Below are positions 44,320-51,123 of a stretch of 64,000 nucleotides of DNA, piece after piece. The translations under genes and the position numbers were made by a program. Numbering within the stretch: the first letter of the stretch is position 1; every line of letters begins with the position of its first letter. Source of the DNA: Sphingobacterium multivorum (GTDB taxonomy: Bacteria; Bacteroidota; Bacteroidia; Sphingobacteriales; Sphingobacteriaceae); assembly GCF_039511225.1 (NCBI RefSeq), contig NZ_CP154261.1, positions 186,001 through 250,000 of the forward strand, written 5' to 3'. The notes below the pieces were generated by a model. That model was not told where the DNA came from, made no database searches, and worked only from the letters and a program-made list of their open reading frames with translations.

Positions 44320-44493
44320 TTAGAAACCGCTTGTATCCCAGCCTGATCCGCCTGTGCCTTCTGTGTCATTGATGGTTGCACTTCCATTCCCGGGTTGTGC
44401 AACCTGTGATCCTGCAGCAATGCCTTGCTCCAGCTCTACTACGTGCTCCTTGATGGACGGAGCTACGTACATTTTTTTTGCGTTCTTATTCAT
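44320..44493 (-). CDS. Small AAGS-motif peptide A upstream of fimbrillin-like lipoprotein A
   Basis: Start at the ATG at 44493 gives 57 residues (MNKNAKKMYVAPSI...). A longer frame to 44571 exists, but 44493 matches the length of its paralogue. The core is MYVAPSIKEHVVELE, then GIAAGSQ, followed by a Gly/Ser/Thr-rich acidic tail ending GWDTSGF. The paralogue at 45837-46013 shares YVAPxI, VELE and AAGS at the same spacing and also has a Trp near the end. It has no membrane helix or ordinary signal peptide. It may be a precursor peptide, a secreted factor or a translated leader. The function is unknown. Confidence 0.65.
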   Translation of the reverse strand: MNKNAKKMYVAPSIKEHVVELEQGIAAGSQVAQPGNGSATINDTEGTGGSGWDTSGF

Positions 44494-45441
44494 GATAATA
44501 TTATTTGGATAATCCACGCTGTTGTCAGCGTGGGGTTTAAATTTAATGGACAATTCTAAACCTTTGTTCATGTTAAAAATACAATCGTTACCAAACAGCT
44601 TTGTCTTTGCGTATAGACAAGTGATGCTGTTCTCACGAATGTATTTTAAATTTATTTGTCTGTTTGTGTGTTTCTAGTTTAATTGTTAATACTATACTAA
44701 TGTCGGTTAGCAATACTTTTCCGAATTGAATTGTAATATTACGACTTAATATCAACTTGTGCAAAAAAAAATTGTAAACTTTTTTTTAAATCTAAATTGG
44801 TTTACCGATAAAAGTAATTTCTCATTTGTAAAATAATAGCCCTATTTTTTCTAAATCAATACGATTTATAGCAAAAAATGGCTCTTTTCGTAATTTTTTT
44901 GGTTTCTATATATGTTGTTTAACATAGCTTTAACAAGTGTGTTTCTATTTTGTTTTAGCTGTTTTAAAATATTTTGAGGCTATTTGTTATTTTATAATTA
45001 ATATGTTTAAACAAGTATGATTTTTTAGCTGAGTTTCCTATTTGAATAGCAATATCTGTTAGTGGATTTTTAAAGTATTTGCTGAACATATGTGGATAAT
45101 GATTATTCTGTTAATCATTTTGTTGCCTAAATATAACACTAATTTAAATCTATTTTATTGTTTTTCGGCAATTCAATGATTTTTTTATTGTTTTATGATT
45201 TGAAATTATTGAAAAAATAAAAACAACAGGCGACTTCTTAATTTTTTATTTATTTCATATTAAGTAAATTGTATTGACAACTATTTTAACCGAATGGGAT
45301 GTACTATTGATTTCGGTTAGCGAATAAAATGGGTTGATTTCTCCATTTTTAAAGTGGTATGGACATTTTGGTTCGGGGTTCAAATAAAAAAGGCAATGAG
45401 TTGATTTGGTTAACAATTTAACTTTGCTGAACGGTTTTGTC

Positions 45442-45449
45442 TACTTTTG
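45442..45449 (+). promoter_or_regulatory. -7-like box (TACTTTTG) inside the divergent region
   Basis: TACTTTTG matches TAnnTTTG exactly and is preceded by TTTG 15 bp upstream, which is closer than usual. It could drive the cassette B transcript or the 38-codon frame. Confidence 0.35.
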
Positions 45450-45456
45450 TTAGGTG

Positions 45457-45573
45457 ATGGCGTTTATGGTGTTGTTTGTAACTATCTATATTGCTTTGTT
45501 AACTAAAGGAAACAGTGTTCAAACATCAAGTTATGGCTATCTTGTTTTAGGCGATAAGTCTTACCTTTTCTGA
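45457..45573 (+). CDS. Possible 38-residue membrane peptide
   Basis: ATG 45457 to TGA 45571-45573. It begins MAFMVLFVTIYIALLTKGN, a plausible single membrane helix, and ends DKSYLF. It starts 8 bp after a TACTTTTG box, so the message would be nearly leaderless. No homologue is visible in the window and the composition could arise by chance in AT-rich DNA. Confidence 0.25.
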   Translation: MAFMVLFVTIYIALLTKGNSVQTSSYGYLVLGDKSYLF

Positions 45574-45632
45574 GCTAATTATAAGGGGATATCAATAGGA
45601 AATGTCATGTAATTGTCTTTGTAATTGCTTGT

Positions 45633-45652
45633 TTGTAGCGGCTTCGCTACAA
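45633..45652. repeat. 8-4-8 hairpin of the TTGTAGC family, copy 1
   Basis: TTGTAGCG-GCTT-CGCTACAA, a perfect 8-bp stem with a four-base loop. Two relatives of the same geometry are at 49455-49474 and 49479-49498. Confidence 0.8.
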
Positions 45653-45699
45653 TAAAATAAACATCGGTTAAAATCTTATTTCAAAATCCAAATATTATC

Positions 45700-45707
45700 T
45701 ACTTTCG
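45700..45707 (+). promoter_or_regulatory. Candidate -7 box (TACTTTCG) upstream of peptide B
   Basis: TACTTTCG followed by TGC deviates by one base from TAnnTTTG and lies about 130 bp upstream of the peptide B start, leaving a long leader. Confidence 0.3.
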
Positions 45708-45836
45708 TGCAACTTCTGAAAAAGGAGAGCCATATTTTCTATGCTAACACATTCTTTGTCAACTGATTTTGTTTCGACGGAGAAGACTGGAAAATTAACA
45801 TGCAAAACGCTTTAGAACATTTTAAAAGATATAAAA

Positions 45837-46013
45837 ATGAAAACGAACAAAGAAAACTTGATTAATTCAAATGCTCAATTGGTGTATGTTGCTCCTCGCA
45901 TCACAAAACAAAATGTTGAATTGGAATATAGTGTAGCGGCAGGTTCAGTACACAACAATTCGATTACGGAATCTTGGCAAACAGAAACACAGAGTCAAGA
46001 TGTCGAATGGTAA
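45837..46013 (+). CDS. Small AAGS-motif peptide B upstream of fimbrillin-like lipoprotein B
   Basis: ATG 45837 to TAA 46011-46013, 58 codons, below common annotation cut-offs. The product begins MKTNKENLINSNAQ, then LVYVAPRITKQNVELE, then SVAAGSVHNN, and ends in DVEW. It aligns with peptide A (44320-44493) over YVAPxI-x4-VELE-x3-AAGS and in having a terminal Trp region. In both cases a fimbrillin-like lipoprotein gene follows (44 bp here). The conservation of protein motifs and gene order is good evidence that it is translated. There is no standard signal peptide. The function is unknown. Confidence 0.7.
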   Translation: MKTNKENLINSNAQLVYVAPRITKQNVELEYSVAAGSVHNNSITESWQTETQSQDVEW

Positions 46014-46057
46014 TATTGGTCATATTTAATTAATTAGTAATATAAACAATCTTTTTC

Positions 46058-47638
46058 ATGAATAGGTTTACAATGAACTTTGGAATAACATCAATCTTGG
46101 CACTTGCTTTATTTGTTTCAGCTTGTAATAAAGATAATAATGTCGCTATCAGTGAAGAGACAACTGTCCGTCTAAATATAGGTCAAGCTTATGCGAAAGC
46201 GGATCCTGTCAAAACCGCTGCGGTAGGACGTAACTATGCGTCCGCAGTGCAAACTGTTGAAATTCCATTTGATAATCAATATACATTAGTGGCTACATTG
46301 ACTGCGGAAACTGCAGCTTCTTCAAGTCTTAAAGCATCTAATCGTGCTGCTACGGTATCAACTGGAAGCGAACAGGATCCTTTAAAACAAGGAACAATAT
46401 ATTACGTTGCAATTTTTGATGCCGCAGGTAATTATAAAGAAACAAAATCCTTTACACAGGGAAATGCAGCGCCAGAATTCAAAATCGATCAAGGGAAATA
46501 CACTTTTGTCGTTTACGCTTCAGGTACTAATAAAACTTTACCATCGATTGCAGTGGGAGCAACATTGGCTTCAGTTAATTTCGAAGGATTGACTGCAGAT
46601 AAAGACTTTATGCTTGATCAGGTTCCTTTTGAAGTAAAAGCTGGTCAAAATGTGTTGAATGCTGATTTGGAGCATTTGTTTTCACAGGTAACAATGAAAT
46701 TTGATGCTTCTGCACTAGGTACGGTAACAAGCATCAGTGGTGCTACAATTGCGCCTTCGAATGCATCAGTGGATGTCGCCTTGGCCAGCGGAGCCTTGAC
46801 TTTTAACGGAGCTGCTAATCCGGTTGCTTTTAATTTGAAAAATACGAGTGGAGCGATCATCAATTCAGACTCAACTTTTATTACAACTGCCGCGACAGCC
46901 AACGGGACAATCGTACTTTCTGGTGTTTCGATTGGCGGAAGTGCTGCGAAGAATTTATCCAAAGGGGGATGGAATATTAAGCCAGGTGTGAAATATCAAT
47001 TAGATATCACACTTAAAAAGCCGATTGAAGTGAATATTGGAGATGAGGTCTGGGCTTTGGGTAACTTAACCTACGCGCTTGATGGCGATGGAAACCCTGT
47101 TTATAGTTTTGCTAAAACAAATGATACTTATGGAAACTATTGGTTTTCGGATTATGCTAAACCTAAGGTTTTCGATGTTAATAATCAACGCCCAACACGT
47201 GATATCAATGGGGCGGCTCAAGATCCGTGTTCGTTGGTTTTACCTGTAAATACTTGGAGATTACCGACGGCTGATGAGATCAACCAATTGATCAATAATA
47301 CGAATAGCGGTGGAAAAGATAATCCTCACGATGTCAATGCATGGGCACCTGCTCGCTATGTGGATACGTATGATGGTACATTAAACACCAACTTGGGTAT
47401 GTTCTTTGGAAAGCAGGGTAACCCTGGTGCTGATCGCTATAAATTCTTGTACTTACCTTACGGTGGATCGTATAACGATAACAATAGTGGTGATGGAATG
47501 GGGTCACAAGGTTTGTATTTACTAGCAGGTAACCAAAGACTACAGATGACGGGTTCGAAAGGTGATGCTGGATGGTCAATCAATGTTGGTCCGGCTGAAG
47601 CAAATTACGCTTATCAAATTCGGTGTGTAAGAAAATAA
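46058..47638 (+). CDS. Fimbrillin-like lipoprotein B with C-terminal DPC...RCVR domain
   Basis: A 526-residue lipoprotein with signal ending at Cys23 (LFVSACNKDNN). Fimbrillin-type (Mfa-like) features include KQGTIYYVAIFDAAGNY, KYTFVVYASG, LEHLFSQVTMKFD and YQLDITLKKPI. From about residue 325 the C-terminal domain reads VWALGNLTYAL, YGNYWFSDYAKPKV, QDPCSLVLPVNTWRLPT and YQIRCVRK. These match the order seen in lipoprotein A (42454-44289). It would be lipidated and exposed on the outer membrane, perhaps polymerised by strand exchange. It ends before a terminator. Substrate binding by the C-terminal domain is a guess. Confidence 0.74.
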   Translation: MNRFTMNFGITSILALALFVSACNKDNNVAISEETTVRLNIGQAYAKADPVKTAAVGRNYASAVQTVEIPFDNQYTLVATLTAETAASSSLKASNRAATVSTGSEQDPLKQGTIYYVAIFDAAGNYKETKSFTQGNAAPEFKIDQGKYTFVVYASGTNKTLPSIAVGATLASVNFEGLTADKDFMLDQVPFEVKAGQNVLNADLEHLFSQVTMKFDASALGTVTSISGATIAPSNASVDVALASGALTFNGAANPVAFNLKNTSGAIINSDSTFITTAATANGTIVLSGVSIGGSAAKNLSKGGWNIKPGVKYQLDITLKKPIEVNIGDEVWALGNLTYALDGDGNPVYSFAKTNDTYGNYWFSDYAKPKVFDVNNQRPTRDINGAAQDPCSLVLPVNTWRLPTADEINQLINNTNSGGKDNPHDVNAWAPARYVDTYDGTLNTNLGMFFGKQGNPGADRYKFLYLPYGGSYNDNNSGDGMGSQGLYLLAGNQRLQMTGSKGDAGWSINVGPAEANYAYQIRCVRK

Positions 47639-47685
47639 TAGCTCGATCAATGATGAGGTAATTTATTTGGATAATAAATTTAATG

Positions 47686-47720
47686 AAAAAGCATTTCCCG
47701 ATCTGGGGAATGCTTTTTTG
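47686..47720 (+). terminator. Terminator after fimbrillin-like lipoprotein B
   Basis: AAAAAGCATTTCCC pairs with GGGGAATGCTTTTT (14 bp, one T.G) around a short GATCT loop and runs into TTTTTTG, 48 bp after the stop. Confidence 0.85.
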
Positions 47721-47818
47721 CATGACCAATTGACTGCTTCCAAAAATTATTTGCTAAATTGCTCCCTGTCTAAGCATTATAAAATGTTATTTGGGTATTA
47801 TTGCGGTAAATAATTATT

Positions 47819-48649
47819 ATGGAATTTGGAGTTCATCGGGTCATTGGTGTAACGCAGGAGTATTCGGAAATTAAGGATGCAACAGCTAAAGAGAATTATG
47901 TCGTTCTTTTTGTGTCAAGTGGCGGCTGTAGCATGCGGATTAATAAACAGATCGCTGAGATTGAGGAATATAGTCTGGTTTTGATTCCACGCGGGATACA
48001 AATCGAAGCCAACCCAGATGAGCAACGTGCCTTTTTAATTATCTATTTTTCGGAAAGTTTTTTTGCGCGTACGGAGGTCGATACGGCCTTCCTTCGAAAC
48101 TTCAAGTCCTTTAATAAAAGTGAATATACCTATCGGACACTCAGCGTACCCAAAGAATACGCGACGTACTATGAATTTGTCGGCATGCAATTGAAGCTGT
48201 CTAAACAGAATTATAATCAGGCAATTTATCGGGATTTGGCACATAATATTGTGAAGCAGATCGTGCTCTTGGCTGCTATCTATGCAGAAGATAAGCAATC
48301 GGGTGAGCTACTGGGGCAACGAACAGATGTGGCCTTGGTAAGGCGTTTCCAGGATCTGGTTGAAAAACATGTAAAAAAAGAAAAACAGGTAGCTTTCTAC
48401 GCGGATCAATTAAATATAGGAAGTAAAAAACTAACCAATCTCACCAAAGAGACCTTGGGTACCACACCCAAAGAACTTATCACCAAAGAATTGCTTCGTG
48501 TCAGTAAGAAGCTTCTTGTGGAATCTTCACTCAGTATCAAACAAGTAGCTTGGGAATTGGGGTATACAGACGTGAATAACTTTAGTACCTTTTTTCTGAA
48601 AGAAACGGCCCTCACACCAACAGAATACCGTAAGCGCTGGCAGCAATAA
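47819..48649 (+). CDS. AraC-family transcriptional regulator
   Basis: A 276-residue protein with an N-terminal cupin-like sensor part (about residues 20-110, LVLIPRGIQIEANPDEQRAFLI) and a C-terminal double helix-turn-helix. The second HTH has SIKQVAWELGYTDVNNFSTFF and the family end LTPTEYRKRW. It lies alone between the fimbrillin cassette and the chaperone-usher-like operon, which starts 239 bp downstream on the same strand. A 13-bp direct repeat with a 21-bp period precedes the major pilin-like gene, a spacing typical of AraC half-sites. Control of the fimbrial operon is therefore a reasonable inference. Confidence 0.85.
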   Translation: MEFGVHRVIGVTQEYSEIKDATAKENYVVLFVSSGGCSMRINKQIAEIEEYSLVLIPRGIQIEANPDEQRAFLIIYFSESFFARTEVDTAFLRNFKSFNKSEYTYRTLSVPKEYATYYEFVGMQLKLSKQNYNQAIYRDLAHNIVKQIVLLAAIYAEDKQSGELLGQRTDVALVRRFQDLVEKHVKKEKQVAFYADQLNIGSKKLTNLTKETLGTTPKELITKELLRVSKKLLVESSLSIKQVAWELGYTDVNNFSTFFLKETALTPTEYRKRWQQ

Positions 48650-48887
48650 TCATTCTGTATTAAAAATAATACATGTTTTCCTATTAAAAAGAATTGTTCT
48701 TATTCTTTCGTTTTTTTTATAAAAGGTATATTTATAGTAGAACAACGAAAGCGTATGAAATATTCACACGGTGAAAATTCACGTTCTTTTGGCGTCAAAA
48801 TTGCTAAAGATTCAAAAGAGATAAGGACTGTTGGACGGCATATCTTAGATGGTCCATACAATTATTGAAAGGACAAGATAGTAGGCT

Positions 48888-49415
48888 ATGAAAAAGGGAA
48901 TATTGTTTTTGGGTTTGGTTCTTTTCGGAGGCACAGCCTTCGCACAGACAGGCGTTCGATTGAACATTGAGCTCTACGATGTGCAGCATCTTGTTATTAA
49001 TCCAGATCAATCGACCGTTACCTTGGACTACCGTACCTTAGCAGATTATCAAAATGGCGTTGAGTCTGTCCAAAAAGCACATCTTTCAGTATTTAGTACG
49101 TCAGGCTATGAAGTGAAGGTCAAATTGGCCAATCAAGATTTTATAAAGCTCGGTCAGGCACAGACAGAAAAAATTCCCGCACCATTGATTCGTGTTAAAG
49201 CTACTGCCACTCATGTAGGACAAGCAGGAAATACTACTACCGGCGTCCTTTCTAACAATAAGGAAACGATCATTTCTTCAGATTCCCCGACACTCAATGG
49301 ACTGTTCGATGTTACCTACACTGGTCCTGGAGCTGACGGCTTAATGCAATACGTAGAGAAAAACAATACGGTAACTTTTACAAACGATGTGCTCTATAGC
49401 ATCGAAACAAGATAA
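48888..49415 (+). CDS. Pilin-like subunit 1 of the chaperone-usher-like locus
   Basis: A 175-residue exported protein with signal peptide (residues 1-19, ending TAFAQ). Its mature part is beta-rich: VRLNIELYDVQHLVI, VTLDYRTLADYQNGV, LSVFSTSGYEVKVKL, FDVTYTG and a last strand TFTNDVLYSIETR. The same DYxxGV ... SxxYEVKVK ... FDVxY ... YxI order is found in subunit 2 and in the C-terminal half of the adhesin-like protein. This suggests an Ig-like pilin fold of about 150 residues. It has no lipobox and no T9SS-type C-terminal domain. It may be a minor or tip-proximal subunit. Homology to classical pilins is not demonstrated. Confidence 0.65.
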   Translation: MKKGILFLGLVLFGGTAFAQTGVRLNIELYDVQHLVINPDQSTVTLDYRTLADYQNGVESVQKAHLSVFSTSGYEVKVKLANQDFIKLGQAQTEKIPAPLIRVKATATHVGQAGNTTTGVLSNNKETIISSDSPTLNGLFDVTYTGPGADGLMQYVEKNNTVTFTNDVLYSIETR

Positions 49416-49454
49416 TATTCCCTAAATTCAATTCCTTTGTTGTAGTACCTTGCG

Positions 49455-49474
49455 CTGTAGTGATCACGCTACAG
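49455..49474. repeat. 8-4-8 hairpin of the TTGTAGC family, copy 2
   Basis: CTGTAGTG-ATCA-CGCTACAG, 8-bp stem with one T.G pair and a four-base loop. It sits four bases before copy 3. Confidence 0.75.
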
Positions 49475-49478
49475 ACTT

Positions 49479-49498
49479 TTGTAGCTGCATAGCTACAA
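49479..49498. repeat. 8-4-8 hairpin of the TTGTAGC family, copy 3
   Basis: TTGTAGCT-GCAT-AGCTACAA, perfect stem. With copy 2 it forms a doublet in the gap between the two pilin-like genes. Either hairpin could also end transcription of subunit 1, but neither has a long T run. Confidence 0.78.
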
Positions 49499-49517
49499 CA
49501 TTTTACACACTCCCTTT

Positions 49518-49551
49518 TTCATACTTTTTGGGCACAAATTCATACTTTTTG
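49518..49551 (+). promoter_or_regulatory. 13-bp direct repeat with 21-bp period upstream of the pilin promoter
   Basis: TTCATACTTTTTG at 49518-49530 and 49539-49551. The 21-bp step places both copies on one face of the DNA, as with paired AraC half-sites. The repeat ends 15 bp before a TACTTTTG box. Confidence 0.55.
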
Positions 49552-49566
49552 CCTCATTTCCTGCTG

Positions 49567-49574
49567 TACTTTTG
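49567..49574 (+). promoter_or_regulatory. -7 box (TACTTTTG) for the major pilin-like gene
   Basis: An exact TAnnTTTG match 60 bp upstream of the start at 49635. The usual -33 spacing is not met, which fits an activator-dependent promoter. Confidence 0.5.
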
Positions 49575-49634
49575 TTTTGTCCAAAGAGGATAAATAATAA
49601 CGAATAAGTCATATTAAATTATAAAAACTTCAAA

Positions 49635-50216
49635 ATGAAAAAAATTATTTTCTTCGCAGCAGCGATCATCGGTTCAGTAACTGCAGTAAATGCACAATCA
49701 CAAGCAAAAGTAAAAGTGAATGTTGAATTGAATCCTTTTCAATCGATCGAAATTGGTAGCGGTGCTGGGCAAGATGGCCAGGTTACATCTGGTTATGATG
49801 ACGAAGTAACCTTGAAATACGAAAAGGCAGCTGACTATACAAATGGGGTTAATAAATTGATCGCAAAACAATTGAAAGTATCTTCGGTAGGTTCTGGTTA
49901 CAAAGTGAAAGCGACTTTGTCTTCTAACGGCCAATTCAATAAAGTAGCTGGAAATGGTGCGAACACATACGATGCTAAAAAATTAATTGAAATTCAAGTG
50001 GATGGTAAAACTGCTTCTACAGATGTAAACATGGAGTTTGGTCCTTTTGGAAGCACAAGTACAGCGGAATCTTCTGTATTGAACAAAGAGTTGGACGTAA
50101 AATACATTGGTAAGCCACTTAATGAAGCAACAGTAAAAGAATTGTTGGGTAATGGTGGTAAAGATACAAAAGCAAAATATACCATCGATGTGGTATACAC
50201 AATCGCAGCAAACTAG
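49635..50216 (+). CDS. Pilin-like subunit 2, probable major subunit
   Basis: A 193-residue exported protein with a clear signal peptide (residues 1-20, ending VNAQS). The mature part is rich in Lys, Val, Thr and Gly: VKVNVELNPFQSIEI, VTLKYEKAADYTNGV, LKVSSVGSGYKVKATL, LDVKYIG and a last strand TIDVVYTIAAN. It shares this pattern with subunit 1 and with the C-terminal half of the adhesin-like protein. Its own promoter-like box upstream and a terminator directly downstream predict a much higher level than the assembly genes, as expected for a shaft subunit. The final strand with Tyr near the end could act in strand exchange. Confidence 0.68.
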   Translation: MKKIIFFAAAIIGSVTAVNAQSQAKVKVNVELNPFQSIEIGSGAGQDGQVTSGYDDEVTLKYEKAADYTNGVNKLIAKQLKVSSVGSGYKVKATLSSNGQFNKVAGNGANTYDAKKLIEIQVDGKTASTDVNMEFGPFGSTSTAESSVLNKELDVKYIGKPLNEATVKELLGNGGKDTKAKYTIDVVYTIAAN

Positions 50217-50251
50217 TAGATCCTATTCTACGCTATGAAAATCATATAGAT

Positions 50252-50279
50252 GCAGGTATCGGAAGATACCTGCTTTTTT
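50252..50279 (+). terminator. Terminator/attenuator between pilin and chaperone genes
   Basis: A perfect 9-bp stem (GCAGGTATC with GATACCTGC) with a GGAA tetraloop and a TTTTTT tail, starting 36 bp after the pilin-like stop. Partial read-through would supply the downstream chaperone, adhesin and usher genes. Confidence 0.88.
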
Positions 50280-50307
50280 ATGTATTTTTATGCCAAATTG
50301 TATTATT

Positions 50308-51123
50308 ATGAAGAACCTAATTGCCTCATTTTTCTTGCTTTTTACGGCTACAATAGCTTTTGCTCAAACGGGATTGACAGTCGGTCCGCCCAGATTGTAT
50401 TTTGTGGGCGATGCCGGGCAGGCGCAAACGCAATATGTGGATGTGACAAATCCGAGCAAAGATTATACACTTGAATTGGGGGTGTCTTTTGAAGATTGGT
50501 CTTATTCAGCCGTTGGTGATAATGAACTGAGTCCAAAAGGGACGCTGCCAACGAGCTGCGCAAACTGGCTGTCGGTATCGGAATCGTATTTCTCCCTGAA
50601 ACCCGGTGAATCAAAACGATTGCAACTGAATATGCAGGTGCCTAAGGATGCAAAATTCACGACCGAAGTACCCATTCATACGGCAATGCTTTTTGTAACG
50701 CAGTTGAACCCTAGGGCAAGGGAAAAACAGGAAGGAGCTAATATCCGTTTGGCTGTTCGTTCGGGAGTAAAGGTTTATCATCGTTTCAATGGAAGGGAAA
50801 CGCCGGATCTTGAAATCACGAACCTGGTTTACAAAGATGTGGATTCTGTTGGACAGTTTCTAGAGGTCAGTTACGATGTGACCGGTAATATCTGGTTGGA
50901 AGGAAGATTGCGTGCCGAGTTTTTAAATCAGGAAACAGGAGAAAAAGAAGTGGTGGACAATCTTAATTTTTACTGCTTGCCCGGCGATAAGCGTAAACAA
51001 TATATTGCAATTCCCAAATCGTTGAAATCTGGGAATTACCTCGTTTCAGTATTGGCGTTTTATGGCGATCAGGATGTGGTGAAGGTCGCGGAATTGGAAT
51101 TTAAACATGTGGCAAAGAACTAA
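50308..51123 (+). CDS. PapD-like periplasmic chaperone
   Basis: The start at ATG 50308 is preferred over ATG 50290, because it begins a standard signal peptide (MKNLIASFFLLFTATIAFAQ). The 271-residue protein has two Ig-like halves. The first reads VGPPRLYFVGDAGQ ... QYVDVTNPS, then SVSESYFSLKPGESKRLQLNM and HTAMLFVTQ, like the strands around the subunit-binding cleft of PapD-type chaperones. The second half starts near YKDVDSVGQFLEVSYDV. It would hold pilin-like subunits in the periplasm and deliver them to the usher. It overlaps the next gene by 17 bp. The canonical Arg/Lys pair of PapD could not be aligned with certainty. Confidence 0.72.
   Translation: MKNLIASFFLLFTATIAFAQTGLTVGPPRLYFVGDAGQAQTQYVDVTNPSKDYTLELGVSFEDWSYSAVGDNELSPKGTLPTSCANWLSVSESYFSLKPGESKRLQLNMQVPKDAKFTTEVPIHTAMLFVTQLNPRAREKQEGANIRLAVRSGVKVYHRFNGRETPDLEITNLVYKDVDSVGQFLEVSYDVTGNIWLEGRLRAEFLNQETGEKEVVDNLNFYCLPGDKRKQYIAIPKSLKSGNYLVSVLAFYGDQDVVKVAELEFKHVAKN

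Larger units (their letters stand above)
44494..45836. other. 1.34-kb AT-rich divergent region between the two fimbrillin cassettes
   Basis: Very AT-rich, with many homopolymer runs and no long ORF on either strand. Contents seen: TTGTCT-N8-AGACAA (44601-44620), a TACTTTTG box (45442-45449) followed by a 38-codon hydrophobic frame (45457-45573), a 20-base hairpin TTGTAGCG-GCTT-CGCTACAA (45633-45652), and TACTTTCG (45700-45707). It probably holds both cassette promoters and long leaders. Confidence 0.6.

Noticed and set aside
48755..48868. 37-codon frame upstream of pilin-like subunit 1
   Set aside because: It has no signal peptide, no match in the window and no clear start context. It could be a translated leader but cannot be supported.
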